Positions 1 to 9,077 of a stretch of 64,000 bases of DNA are shown piece by piece. The stretch comes from Candidatus Omnitrophota bacterium (lineage in GTDB: Bacteria > Omnitrophota > Koll11 > 1-14-0-20-64-10), in NCBI GenBank assembly GCA_023818695.1, contig JAMWCF010000002.1:1-64000 (forward strand), written 5' to 3'. A program made the translations under genes and the position numbers. The notes under the pieces were generated by a model, which did no database searches, was not told where the DNA came from, and saw only the letters and a list, made by a program, of their open reading frames with translations. Every line of letters begins with the position of its first letter. Position 1 is the stretch's first letter.

Positions 1-1
1 C

Positions 2-3000
2 CCAGCCACCATTACCTCCCAGGCGAAGATCCGGATCTACGATCTGGCCTACGCGGACGGCAGCGGGAATCCGCCGTCGGGGGGGGAGACGGTGAACACG
101 GGATCCGGGCTGTTTCCGATCAAGGGATCGCTGGACCTGACCGCCCCGGATGGAGGGGAGTCCTGGGATGTTGGCAACACTTATCAGATCACCTGGACGA
201 AGAAGGGAGATTTCGCCGGGGCGGGACACACGGTTCGGCTGGAATACGCCCCGGATGGCAACTCCACCTCCCCGACCTGGGCGACGATCCCCGGGGCCGC
301 CGTTCTGCCGGCCGCCAACCTGTCTTTCGATTGGTACATCGATGAGACGACCGCCACCAGCCTCAACGGAAAGGTCCGGATTATCGACAACCTGGATAGC
401 ACGGTCAACTCCCCTTCCAACCTGGTTTTCACGGTCAAGGGACAGGTGATCCTGACACAGCCGAATCCAGACCAGAATGGCATCGTTCTTTTGGTTGGAG
501 ACGCCTACGAAATCAAGTGGTCGAAGTTCGGCAACGTGGCCAACCTCAACCTCTATTACTCGACCGATAACGGCTCCAACTACCCGAACCAGATCAACAG
601 CAGTCCGGTCAACGCAGGACTTGGTGCCTTCCCGTGGCCGGGGGGAATTCCGGACCAGATCGGGGACCAGCTGAAGATCAAGATCGTCGATGCCGATAAC
701 CCGAACGTCTTCGACACCTCCAATGTGCCGTTTACCATCAAGGGGAAACTGATTCTGACCTACCCGAATGGAACCGAGAACTTCCAGGTAAACGATACCG
801 TCAACATCCAGTGGACCCCGACCGGTTCCCTTGGCAACATTAAGATTGAATATTCCCCGAACGCCGGGACAACCTGGACCACGATCAACGGATCGACCCC
901 GGCCGCTGATGGCAACGAGAACTGGACGATCGCGCCGACCACCACCACCTCCAACACCGCCCTGATTCGGCTGACCTCCAACCACATCAATCCCGCTCTG
1001 GTGGTGTCGGACGTGTCGGACGGGATCTTCACCGTCCGGGGCGTCGTGGATGTGACCTACCCGAACGCAGGGACGGAGATTTGGTTCCCTGGAGATAACC
1101 CGGCCATCACCTGGACCACCGCCGGCCAGATCAACAACGTTTCAATCGATTATTCGATCAATAACGGTTCAAGCTGGACCAACATCACCCCCTCCTTTTC
1201 GGCGGCTGCCGGATCGTATAACCTGTGGACTATCCCCGACACCGCCCTGACGACACAGGGCCGAATCCGGGTCACCGATGTGGACAACGGAGCGGTGACA
1301 GACCAGTCGGCCAACCCGTTCAAGATCCGGGGGAAACTGCGGGTGGATGCCCCGACGACGGGAGAGATGGTCGTCGTTGGCAACACCTATCAGATCAAAT
1401 GGACCCGATGGGGAAACTTTCCGACGGTGGATATCGAATACAGCACCGACGGCGGGTCGACCTACAGTTTCTGCAGGGATTCCTTGAACAACGAGGCCAA
1501 TGCCTACGATGCCTCGCAGGGAGCGACCGGTTTCCCCTGGAAGGTGCCGGATTCCCTGGGGGGGAACACAAAGATCCGGATCACAGCTGATTCCGGGCCG
1601 GAGCCGGGGGTGGTGATGGCGGAAACCGGTCTCTTCAAGATTGTGGGCGCCTTGACCATCAGCAGGCCGAACAGCAGCGACAAATGGCTGGTGCAGTCCC
1701 AGAACAACATCACCTGGAGCCGGACCGGTTCCATCGCTTACGCCCGTCTGCAGTATTCCACCAACGGCGGCTCCAGCTACACCCTGATCATCGATCAGAC
1801 GGCGGCGGACGCCCTCTCCTATCCCTGGACGATCCCCAACAACCCGGGAATTGTTTCCACCAACGCGGCGGTGAAGATCACCGACTACAATGAACCGGCG
1901 GTCTTCGACGTCTCGGATATTTTCACGATCCTGCCGGCCTACACGGTGACTCGGCCGGCTGACGGGGCGGTGGAGAAGCTGGTGGTGGGGACGCCCTTCA
2001 ACATCACATGGACAAAACTTGGCGATAACCCGAGGGTCAAGATCACCTATTCGATCAACGGAACCGATTTCAACCCGATCGCAGAGACCGAGGAGGGAAC
2101 CAACGATGACGGTATTGTCACCAACGACGGCTCCTTCTCCTGGATCGTTCCGGACGATTGGCAGGGAGGGTCCGGTCTAACGACCAACGGGCGGATCCGG
2201 GTGGCTTATTCCGATGCCCCGGCCGACTCTTTCGACGACTCGGATGTCTTCTATATCAACGCCGGCTTCACCGTAGTGGCTCCGAACAGTTCCGCCGACA
2301 AGTGGGATATCGGGAGCCAGCAGTTCGTCCGCTGGACCACAACAAGCACGCATGTCCCGCAGGTCAAGATCTTCTATTCCACCGATGGAGGGTCCACCTA
2401 CCCGAACCTGCTGACGGCCGCTGCGGACAACACCGGTCCGATCAGCCAGGAGCGGACGTGGGAGTGGAACCCGGTGGACGGTCCGATCACCTCCCAGTTT
2501 CGGGTGAGGGTGGAGGACGCCAACGAGTCAACCGCCTTTGACACATCCAACTTCAACGCCAAGATCAAGGCCTTCTTCCAGGTGCTGAACCCCAACGGCA
2601 ACGCCGCCGGCACGCAGAACTTCATCGTGGGGACCAATGACGCCAGCACCCAGATCGGCTGGACATGGAACGGCGCCGTGCCGGAAGCGAAGGTGGAGTA
2701 TTCCACCGACGGCGGCTCGACCTGGGGTCCGATCGTAGAGAGTTACAACACACCGAACGACGGCATCGTGCTCAACGACGGTTCCCAGCCCTGGACGATT
2801 CCGGATAATATCTCCCCGACGGTGAAGGTCAAGGTCGGTTCCCCCACCGATTTCGACGCCTATGACGTCTCGGACTACAACTTCAAGATCCGGGGGAACT
2901 TCACGCTCACCAGGCCGACGACCGGCGCTGAGCGGTTCAAAATCGGGCTGTCCGACACCATCGAATGGACGACGGTCGGCAACATCACACAGGTCCAGCT

Positions 3001-5536
3001 GATCGCCTACTCCACCGATCCGAACGATCCGGACTTCCGGGATGCTTCCAATAACGTTTACACCTTGGCCAACCCCTACGTGATCGAGAACAGCTGGGCC
3101 AGCACCCCCAACGGCAGCACCGTCTACACCTGGAACCCGATCCCGAACAAGGCCTCCTCGACGGTGAAGGTTCGGGTGGTCGACCCGAACGACCCGACCC
3201 TGGTCTATGATGATTCCGACAACGCCTTCCAGATCCAGGGGCACTTCATCCTGGCCAATCCGCTCTTTACCGGCATGGCGGCCCCGGTGGGCAGCACGAT
3301 CAACGTCGACTGGACCTGGGGCGGCAACATGACCACCGCCTTGATTGAATACTCCACCGACGGCGGATCGAACTGGAACCCGATCAATGAGAACGAGGGG
3401 ACCGCTAATGATGGCGTCGTGACCAACGATGGGCGGTACGAGTGGACGATTCCAGACACCATCTCGACGAACTCCGTGCTGCGGATTCGCCGAAACGCCA
3501 CCGACTTCGAAGTGATGGATGTCTCCGGCGTTTTCAACATCCACGGGAATTTCACCCTCACCTCGCCGGTCGGCGGGGAGCGGTTCATCGTCAACAAACC
3601 GACCTCCATCACGTGGGACTGGAACGGCACCATGAGCACGGTCAAGATCGAATACTCCGTGGATGGCGGCACCACCTGGAATCCGATCAATGAGAGCGTG
3701 CTGACCCCGGATGACGGCATTGTCACCAACGGGTCCGGCTCCAGCGGCTCCACCGGATACACCTGGACGGTGCCGGACGACTGGACCACGACGGCCAAGA
3801 TCCGGATTTCCAATCCGGACGATCCGAACTACGGGTACAGCATTTCACCCGCCGTCTTCGATATCGACTATTACCTCATTCAATGGACCGTCCGCGACGC
3901 TCTATCCAACGCTCATATCACCGGTGCCAGCGTTTCCTCGACCGACGGCTGGGTCGAATCGGGCCTTTCCTCCGCGGTCAACCCGATCACCTGGCTCCAT
4001 GCCGGGGGCGGGCAGGGGCATCCCTACGGTTCCTACACGGCCACCTGGACCCATCCGGAGTATGGGCCCAAGTCGATACCGTTCGTCGCCAACAGCGACC
4101 AAAGCATCACGGTCTACCTGGAGTCGGTGGTTGTGCACGTCTATGATGCGAACACCCAGTACGTCTATGATCCGGTGGCGAATGTGCTCGATATGCAGTC
4201 CACGCTGATCCGCGACGGCAACGCGATTGTCCCGACGGGGCAGACCTCCGGGAAGGTGGCCATCTATGAGAAAGACGCGGCGGGCACTGATTCCACCCTT
4301 CTGTGGTCGGCGCAGATAGGGGACCACGCGACAAATCCCATCTCCCCGACCGCGCTGCCGGGCAACCCGAACGTGGGCTACTACTACTTCAAATGGACCG
4401 GGACGACCCTCCAGGCCGGCAAGACGTACACCATCGTGACCTCCATCACCAACATCCTGGGCGGGATCTTCAATACGCCCAAGACGTTCAGTGTCAACAC
4501 GGAGAAGAAACTGGTGGACACCGAAGCGGCGGCGGTCGCTGCCCAGGCTAAGGTTGACGCGGTGCTGGGAACAACGCCTCTGCCCACCCTGATAGCGCAG
4601 GCGGAGCAGAACATCGTGACTGCCGTTGAGGCCAAGCTGGATGAAGGTGTCGTTGAGGTCAAGGCCGCGGCGCAGGAAGTTCGGGACGCCAAGGACGAGT
4701 TTGAGACGGCGGCTAATGAGATCCTGACCAGCATGGAGGAGACCGCTGCGAAGGCGGATGCCGCGACCGTCCAGCTGCAGGAGACGGCGGCTGAAGCGGA
4801 ATTGACCCAGAAGAAGAATGCCGCCACCTTGAGCCTGCCGAAGGATGTTTTGTCCGGCACCGAGGCGTCCATCCGGTTCCAGGCGGCCGAAGGGGGGCTG
4901 ACGCCACTTGTCACTATCAAGGACCATAAGGGGAACATCCTGGTCAACGCTTTTCCGATGAGCCCCAGCATCGATGAAGAGTCCCTCTACGTCTTCGACT
5001 TTGACACCGCGAAATTCGCCTCCCAGCTGACGCCCGGCAAGCCGTTCAGCGTGACCGTCAACGAGTCCAAATACGGGTCATTCCGGTTTGGGGACGTTCT
5101 GATGACCGCCACCACCCTTGACGCGGTCGCAGCGGCGGCGTCAAGCGAAAGCGGTGTCAAGCGGGTGGCCAACGACATCATGGAGACGTTGAACCAGATG
5201 CGCAGCCAGATCGTCGGGGACACCGATGTATCCGTCGCACTGCAATCTTTGAATTCGAAGGTAGACCGGTTGCCGGCCTTAATAGCCCAGGAGAGCGATA
5301 AGACGAAGTCGGCCCGGACTATCAACCAGATCGCCCAGCAGTTGAAAGACCTGGGCGGCGATCTAGGGGTAGACATCGGGACCCTGGTCGCCCAGAAGCT
5401 GGAGGAGTCTCCCTCCATGAAACAGGTTGTGAAGTCCACCGATCTGATTCAGGGGGCGGTGGAGGTGGTTCAGGGCGTGATCGAACAGAAGCTTGGAGGG
5501 ACCGAAGATGTGGTCGTCAACCTGGTCGTTTCATAA
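2..5536 (+). CDS. Giant secreted protein of Kre9/KNH-like Ig-type repeats, 5' end off the window
   Basis: The reading frame is open from the first base, so the start lies upstream; 1844 residues are visible. About twelve tandem repeats of 95-115 residues run to base ~3870. Each has a strand ending in a Pro-Asn/Gly turn, then a G-x-x-x-x-I-x-W motif, an E-Y-S-x-D-G-G motif and a closing F-x-I-x-G. This matches the Kre9/KNH-type beta-sandwich (known family; assignment by eye). After the repeats come a carboxypeptidase-regulatory-like domain (3870-4130), another beta domain (4130-4500), and an Ala/Glu-rich coiled-coil region (4510-4830 and 5110-5530) split by a small beta domain. No C-terminal anchor is visible. 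The stop lies 28 bases inside the next gene, so the two are probably translationally coupled. A cell-surface or filament role is inference. Confidence 0.8.
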   Translation, partial: PATITSQAKIRIYDLAYADGSGNPPSGGETVNTGSGLFPIKGSLDLTAPDGGESWDVGNTYQITWTKKGDFAGAGHTVRLEYAPDGNSTSPTWATIPGAAVLPAANLSFDWYIDETTATSLNGKVRIIDNLDSTVNSPSNLVFTVKGQVILTQPNPDQNGIVLLVGDAYEIKWSKFGNVANLNLYYSTDNGSNYPNQINSSPVNAGLGAFPWPGGIPDQIGDQLKIKIVDADNPNVFDTSNVPFTIKGKLILTYPNGTENFQVNDTVNIQWTPTGSLGNIKIEYSPNAGTTWTTINGSTPAADGNENWTIAPTTTTSNTALIRLTSNHINPALVVSDVSDGIFTVRGVVDVTYPNAGTEIWFPGDNPAITWTTAGQINNVSIDYSINNGSSWTNITPSFSAAAGSYNLWTIPDTALTTQGRIRVTDVDNGAVTDQSANPFKIRGKLRVDAPTTGEMVVVGNTYQIKWTRWGNFPTVDIEYSTDGGSTYSFCRDSLNNEANAYDASQGATGFPWKVPDSLGGNTKIRITADSGPEPGVVMAETGLFKIVGALTISRPNSSDKWLVQSQNNITWSRTGSIAYARLQYSTNGGSSYTLIIDQTAADALSYPWTIPNNPGIVSTNAAVKITDYNEPAVFDVSDIFTILPAYTVTRPADGAVEKLVVGTPFNITWTKLGDNPRVKITYSINGTDFNPIAETEEGTNDDGIVTNDGSFSWIVPDDWQGGSGLTTNGRIRVAYSDAPADSFDDSDVFYINAGFTVVAPNSSADKWDIGSQQFVRWTTTSTHVPQVKIFYSTDGGSTYPNLLTAAADNTGPISQERTWEWNPVDGPITSQFRVRVEDANESTAFDTSNFNAKIKAFFQVLNPNGNAAGTQNFIVGTNDASTQIGWTWNGAVPEAKVEYSTDGGSTWGPIVESYNTPNDGIVLNDGSQPWTIPDNISPTVKVKVGSPTDFDAYDVSDYNFKIRGNFTLTRPTTGAERFKIGLSDTIEWTTVGNITQVQLIAYSTDPNDPDFRDASNNVYTLANPYVIENSWASTPNGSTVYTWNPIPNKASSTVKVRVVDPNDPTLVYDDSDNAFQIQGHFILANPLFTGMAAPVGSTINVDWTWGGNMTTALIEYSTDGGSNWNPINENEGTANDGVVTNDGRYEWTIPDTISTNSVLRIRRNATDFEVMDVSGVFNIHGNFTLTSPVGGERFIVNKPTSITWDWNGTMSTVKIEYSVDGGTTWNPINESVLTPDDGIVTNGSGSSGSTGYTWTVPDDWTTTAKIRISNPDDPNYGYSISPAVFDIDYYLIQWTVRDALSNAHITGASVSSTDGWVESGLSSAVNPITWLHAGGGQGHPYGSYTATWTHPEYGPKSIPFVANSDQSITVYLESVVVHVYDANTQYVYDPVANVLDMQSTLIRDGNAIVPTGQTSGKVAIYEKDAAGTDSTLLWSAQIGDHATNPISPTALPGNPNVGYYYFKWTGTTLQAGKTYTIVTSITNILGGIFNTPKTFSVNTEKKLVDTEAAAVAAQAKVDAVLGTTPLPTLIAQAEQNIVTAVEAKLDEGVVEVKAAAQEVRDAKDEFETAANEILTSMEETAAKADAATVQLQETAAEAELTQKKNAATLSLPKDVLSGTEASIRFQAAEGGLTPLVTIKDHKGNILVNAFPMSPSIDEESLYVFDFDTAKFASQLTPGKPFSVTVNESKYGSFRFGDVLMTATTLDAVAAAASSESGVKRVANDIMETLNQMRSQIVGDTDVSVALQSLNSKVDRLPALIAQESDKTKSARTINQIAQQLKDLGGDLGVDIGTLVAQKLEESPSMKQVVKSTDLIQGAVEVVQGVIEQKLGGTEDVVVNLVVS

Positions 5537-6350
5537 AACATCCGCCCTTTCGGCGTTGCTCTTCATGGCGCTGACGGTTTTACCGGCCCAGCCAGCCGCC
5601 TCGGCCGAGGAGGCCAGCAGGGAGCCAGTCTCTTTCCGGGTGGTGGCGGTGAACCCCTCCGCGACCAAGGCCCAGCAGGTGCCGGTGAAGATTTATCTCC
5701 CCCAGGAGGTCACGCCGAAGGATGTGATCGATTCAGGCGAGCTGGACCTGGAGTACGACGATGTGAAGTCGACCTACTACGTCTACAAGGACGCGGTCCA
5801 GCTGGCCCCGCAGGAGACGAAGATCTTCGAGGTCCTTGTCAAAGACGTCTGGATGGTTCCCCAGGCGGAGCTGGACGCCCTGCGCAACCATGCCCGCCTG
5901 GTGCTCAAGCGCCTGGAGCCGTCCGAATTCTACCAGTCCGGTAAGGCCCTGTTCGACGCCCTCGACGAACGGCTGGCCGGCATCGAGCAGACGCAGAACG
6001 ACGAGACATTGAGCCGGAAACAGCGGATCGGCGCCTACCGCCTTTCTCTGGAGGCGATCGAGAAGGTCAAGGAGGATGTTGCCAAGATGGAGAAGCTCCT
6101 GACCTTCACCGGCGGGGTGCCGGTTCCTGAAATGCTGGAGGAGTCAAAGATCAAATCAGACGCGCCGTCGACAAAGACGACGTGGATGCTGATCATCATG
6201 ATTCTTATTTTCTTAGGATGTTTGGGAGGGCTGTTCTTCTGGACGTGGCACCGCAAGGCGCAGGAGGAAAAGAGCATCGGCGTCTTGAAGCAGGGCGTTT
6301 TCGGTTCGGAGGAGCAGCCGAACCCAGAAAATAGAGGGAAAGCGGCATGA
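5508..6350 (+). CDS. Signal-peptide protein with periplasmic domain and one C-terminal TM helix, unknown function
   Basis: A protein of 280 residues. The ATG at 5508 is chosen because a GGAGGG sequence ends eight bases upstream; a TTG at 5493 would lie on that ribosome binding site. Residues 1-33 look like a signal peptide ending near Ala-Ser-Ala. Residues ~35-115 form a beta-rich domain and ~125-205 are helical and charged. One membrane helix at about 226-246 is followed by a basic, roughly 35-residue tail that should be cytoplasmic. The gene overlaps the giant repeat gene upstream and, by ATGA, the epsilon-like gene downstream. Its position between a surface protein and an ATPase suggests a connecting membrane protein, but I recognise no family. 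It is not subunit a, which has several TM helices. Confidence 0.75.
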   Translation: MWSSTWSFHKTSALSALLFMALTVLPAQPAASAEEASREPVSFRVVAVNPSATKAQQVPVKIYLPQEVTPKDVIDSGELDLEYDDVKSTYYVYKDAVQLAPQETKIFEVLVKDVWMVPQAELDALRNHARLVLKRLEPSEFYQSGKALFDALDERLAGIEQTQNDETLSRKQRIGAYRLSLEAIEKVKEDVAKMEKLLTFTGGVPVPEMLEESKIKSDAPSTKTTWMLIIMILIFLGCLGGLFFWTWHRKAQEEKSIGVLKQGVFGSEEQPNPENRGKAA

Positions 6351-6580
6351 TTCTGGATGTCGTTATTTTGGGGCCTGACCGCTCCTTATTCGAAGGCAGG
6401 GCTTCGCGCGTCATATGTCCCGGTGAGCAAGGCGTATTCGAAATAGGTCCTTTCCATCGGCCGCTGGTGAGCCGACTTTTCCCGGGCGCTGTTATCGTTG
6501 ACGACAAATCCCTGCCGATTCATCGGGGAGTAGTGAAGGTCGAAAAGAATCGGGTCACCGCTTTGGTGGAGCCGGTCTGA
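6347..6580 (+). CDS. atpC: F-type ATPase epsilon subunit-like protein, beta-sandwich domain only
   Basis: A protein of 77 residues matching the N-terminal beta-sandwich of F1 epsilon: an opening V-x-x-L-G-P-D-R-x-L-F-E-G strand, a P-G-E-x-G motif, an H-x-P-L-V motif and a closing N-R-V-T-A-L-V-E. Normal epsilon is about 130-140 residues, so the C-terminal helical hairpin that inhibits ATP hydrolysis is absent. The start overlaps the upstream stop as ATGA. It is first in an ATPase gene set, unlike standard operons in which epsilon is last and follows beta. Loss of the helices would remove that brake on hydrolysis (inference). Confidence 0.8.
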   Translation: MILDVVILGPDRSLFEGRASRVICPGEQGVFEIGPFHRPLVSRLFPGAVIVDDKSLPIHRGVVKVEKNRVTALVEPV

Positions 6581-6645
6581 ACGACGTTCCGATCGTCCCG
6601 CCGTTTCCCTCAAAGACAAAACGTGAAAAACCGGAGGAAAGGTGC

Positions 6646-6873
6646 GTGAGCAGGAATTTCGCTCTGACCGTTATCTTTTCTTTGTGCGTCATGGGTCCGA
6701 TGCTGGTGATGGCCGCCGCCGGTTTCGCCAGCATCTCAGCGCTGGGGAGGAACCCCTCCAGCGCGCCGAAGATCCTGACGGCCATGGTGATGACGCTGCT
6801 GTGCGCCGAGGCGCTGGCGATCATCGCTTTCCTCGTGGTGTGGCAGCTGTTCGCGCCGGGGCGGGGAGGGTGA
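6646..6873 (+). CDS. atpE: F-type ATPase c subunit (proteolipid ring)
   Basis: A protein of 75 residues with two hydrophobic helices (about 7-33 and 43-69) joined by a polar loop containing Arg-Asn-Pro at residues 35-37, as in F-type c subunits. The ion-binding carboxylate is present: Glu55 in an A-E-A-L-A-I context. The residue after Glu is Ala rather than Ser/Thr, which argues for protons over sodium (family knowledge). The GTG start at 6646 has AGGAAAGG just upstream. A 65-base gap separates it from epsilon, and the stop is one base before the b-delta start. The ring subunit is intact although no subunit a is encoded nearby. Confidence 0.87.
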   Translation: MSRNFALTVIFSLCVMGPMLVMAAAGFASISALGRNPSSAPKILTAMVMTLLCAEALAIIAFLVVWQLFAPGRGG

Positions 6874-6874
6874 G

Positions 6875-7606
6875 ATGACCCTCTTGGCCCCTGTGCTGGT
6901 TCTGTTGTTCATCGGGGGACTTCTGTTCCTGGTAATGCGCCATGTCCTGACCCGCCATTTCACCCAGGCGACGGGGCACCTCTACACCTTGAGCCAGGAG
7001 ACGTTGGCCCAGCAGGAGACGCTGAAAAAGAAGATGCTGGAGGGGGACCGCCACTACCAGGAGCAGCTGGCGAAGGCGCAGGAGGAGGGGAACAAGATCA
7101 AAAACAGGATCCTCTCGGAGGCCGAGTTGGCCAAACAGCAGGTCATCGACGAGGCCCGGCGGGAAGCGGAACGGATCGTCCAGCAGGCGCTGCAGACGAG
7201 GCAGGCGCTTCAGAAGGAGTTGTCCGAGTCGATGGAATCCAAGGCGGTGGAGTGGGCCGGCCAGCTTTTGGAGGGGGCTCTGCCGGAAGAGCTGCGGGAA
7301 GCGGCGCACGCCCAGTGGGTGGACGGCCTGATGAAGAACGGGCTGGTCAAGACGGAGGGTTTGAGCCAGAAATCAAAGGTGGATAAGGCCAAGGTTGTTT
7401 CCGCCTTTCCCCTGACGCCCGCCCAGAAAAAGCTGTTGGGCAGCCGATTGCAGGAGGCGATGGGGCTGGAGGTCAAGCTGGAAGAGGAAGTGGACGCCCG
7501 TCTGGTGGCTGGGCTCGTGATCACGCTCGGAGATCTGGTTTTCGACGGCTCCCTGGCGAGCCGGTTGAAGGAGATAGCGCGGCATGCTCAAAATCGAATC
7601 CAGTGA
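6875..7606 (+). CDS. atpF: Fused F-type ATPase b-delta stator subunit
   Basis: A protein of 243 residues. Residues 4-22 are a membrane helix, and 40-150 a long Glu/Lys/Gln-rich helix as in the b-subunit stalk. Residues ~168-237 match the C-terminal part of delta: an A-K-V-V-S-A-F-P-L start, a K-L-E-E-E-V-D strand, then G-L-V-I-x-x-G-D and F-D-G-S-L-x-x-R-L. The globular N-terminal domain of delta, which normally binds the top of F1 alpha, is missing. It starts one base after the c-subunit stop and overlaps the alpha gene by 23 bases. b-delta fusions are known in some bacteria; this one is shortened. Confidence 0.82.
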   Translation: MTLLAPVLVLLFIGGLLFLVMRHVLTRHFTQATGHLYTLSQETLAQQETLKKKMLEGDRHYQEQLAKAQEEGNKIKNRILSEAELAKQQVIDEARREAERIVQQALQTRQALQKELSESMESKAVEWAGQLLEGALPEELREAAHAQWVDGLMKNGLVKTEGLSQKSKVDKAKVVSAFPLTPAQKKLLGSRLQEAMGLEVKLEEEVDARLVAGLVITLGDLVFDGSLASRLKEIARHAQNRIQ

Positions 7607-9077
7607 AATCCGGCCTTCGCCGCCGGCCTTCGATGTCCGGGAGGTGGGGAGGGTGGTTTCCGTCCGCGAATTCATCGCGAAGGTGCGGGGGCTGCCTTCC
7701 TGCCGGAATGGCCAGAAGGTCCAGTTCTCTTATGGAGACCCGGGGATGATCATGGGGTTCACGGAGGATGCCGTCTTGGTGCTTGTCTTCGGGAACAAGG
7801 CGCGCCTGCATGCGGGCTGCGAGGTCTATTCCCGCCAGGAGCCGTTCTGCGTGCCGGTGGGGGAGGAATTCGTGGGCAGGGTGGTCACCTCTTTGGGCGA
7901 GCCGGTCGACGGCCTGGGGTCCATCAAGGCGGCCGGCATGAACCCGATTTTCAGGGACGCGCCTGGGGTCATGGAGCGGGAGCCGGTGAACAACCCGTTG
8001 GAGACCGGCGTGCGGATCATCGATTCCTGCTTTCCGATCGCCAAGGGGCAGAGACAGCTGATCATCGGCGACCAGATGACCGGCAAAACGACCATCGTGA
8101 CCGACACGATCCTCAACCAGAAAGGCAAGAACGTCATCTGCATCTACTGCGCGGTCGGACAGAGCCAGTCCGCTTTCCAGAAGACCATGAAACTGTTGAG
8201 GGAGAAAGACGCCCTGGATTACACCACCGTCATCGCGGGGACCGCCTCTGCTCCACTGGCGGAGCAGTTTCTGGCGCCGTATTCGGCGGCCGCCATGGCC
8301 GAATATTTCGCCTCCCTGGGAAGGGACGTCTTCGTGGCCTTCGATGACTTGAGCAAGCACGCCTGGGCCTACCGCCAGCTTTCGCTGTTGCTGGAGAGAC
8401 CGCCCGGGCGGGAGGCCTATCCGGGCGACATCTTCTACATCCATTCGCAGCTTCTCGAACGGGCCGGAAAGTTCATCAGGGAGCTGGGAGGCGGGACCAT
8501 CACCTTTTTCCCGATCGTTGCCACCATCCAGGGGGATATCACCGGCTACATCCAGACCAACATCATCTCCATCACCGACGGCCAGCTGTACTTGAATACC
8601 TCCCTTTTTCAGAAGGGGTTCAAGCCGGCCATCGATGTGGGACTCTCTGTCTCCCGCATCGGGAACAAGGCGCTCTCGTCGGCGATGAAGGAGGTGATCG
8701 GGAAACTTCGCCTGGAGTACCTGCAGTTTCAGGAACTGCAGCGGATGACGACCCTCAAGGCGGATCTCTCCTCCGAGGCGGAGACCCGTTTGAGAAGAGG
8801 GGAACTGGTGAACCTGTTTTTCACCCAGCCGAAATCCAAGCCGGCCGCCCTGGCCGACCAGGTCCTTTTCCTGTACGGGATCCGCAGCGGCCTGCTGGAT
8901 GCCGTCCCGCAGATTTGGAGTCGGTTCAAGGAGGAGGCGGGCGGCTGGATGCGGCGGGTTCACCCGGAGATCATGCGGGAGATTCAGGAGAAGCAGGCAC
9001 TGGCGCCCGAATTGAAGCAGAAGATGAATGAGGCCCTGCTGGAGTTTATCCAGGACACGGGGGTGCCGACGAAATGA
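7584..9077 (+). CDS. atpA: F-type ATPase alpha subunit, divergent
   Basis: A protein of 497 residues, near the usual length. Residues 15-85 are the beta-barrel, then V-G-E-E-F-V-G-R-V leads into the nucleotide domain. The P-loop is G-D-Q-M-T-G-K-T at 162-169, where the standard form is G-D-R-Q-T-G-K-T. The arginine finger is kept as Arg358 in S-V-S-R-I-G. The C-terminal helical domain is present but diverges from canonical alpha after about residue 385. The start lies inside the b-delta gene and the end overlaps gamma by ATGA. It probably forms the alternating hexamer with the beta-like subunit downstream. Confidence 0.88.
   Translation: MLKIESSEIRPSPPAFDVREVGRVVSVREFIAKVRGLPSCRNGQKVQFSYGDPGMIMGFTEDAVLVLVFGNKARLHAGCEVYSRQEPFCVPVGEEFVGRVVTSLGEPVDGLGSIKAAGMNPIFRDAPGVMEREPVNNPLETGVRIIDSCFPIAKGQRQLIIGDQMTGKTTIVTDTILNQKGKNVICIYCAVGQSQSAFQKTMKLLREKDALDYTTVIAGTASAPLAEQFLAPYSAAAMAEYFASLGRDVFVAFDDLSKHAWAYRQLSLLLERPPGREAYPGDIFYIHSQLLERAGKFIRELGGGTITFFPIVATIQGDITGYIQTNIISITDGQLYLNTSLFQKGFKPAIDVGLSVSRIGNKALSSAMKEVIGKLRLEYLQFQELQRMTTLKADLSSEAETRLRRGELVNLFFTQPKSKPAALADQVLFLYGIRSGLLDAVPQIWSRFKEEAGGWMRRVHPEIMREIQEKQALAPELKQKMNEALLEFIQDTGVPTK

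Noticed and set aside
2528..3544. 338-codon open frame on the minus strand
   Set aside because: Antisense to the Ig-repeat region; its own repeats only mirror those of the real gene.
92..3870. CRISPR or tandem DNA repeat
   Set aside because: Periodicity is at protein level (95-115 residues) with much divergence at DNA level, as expected for repeated protein domains.
5508..6350. Missing ATPase subunit a
   Set aside because: The protein has a signal peptide and only one further membrane helix. Subunit a has several helices and a conserved Arg in a membrane helix, which is not seen.
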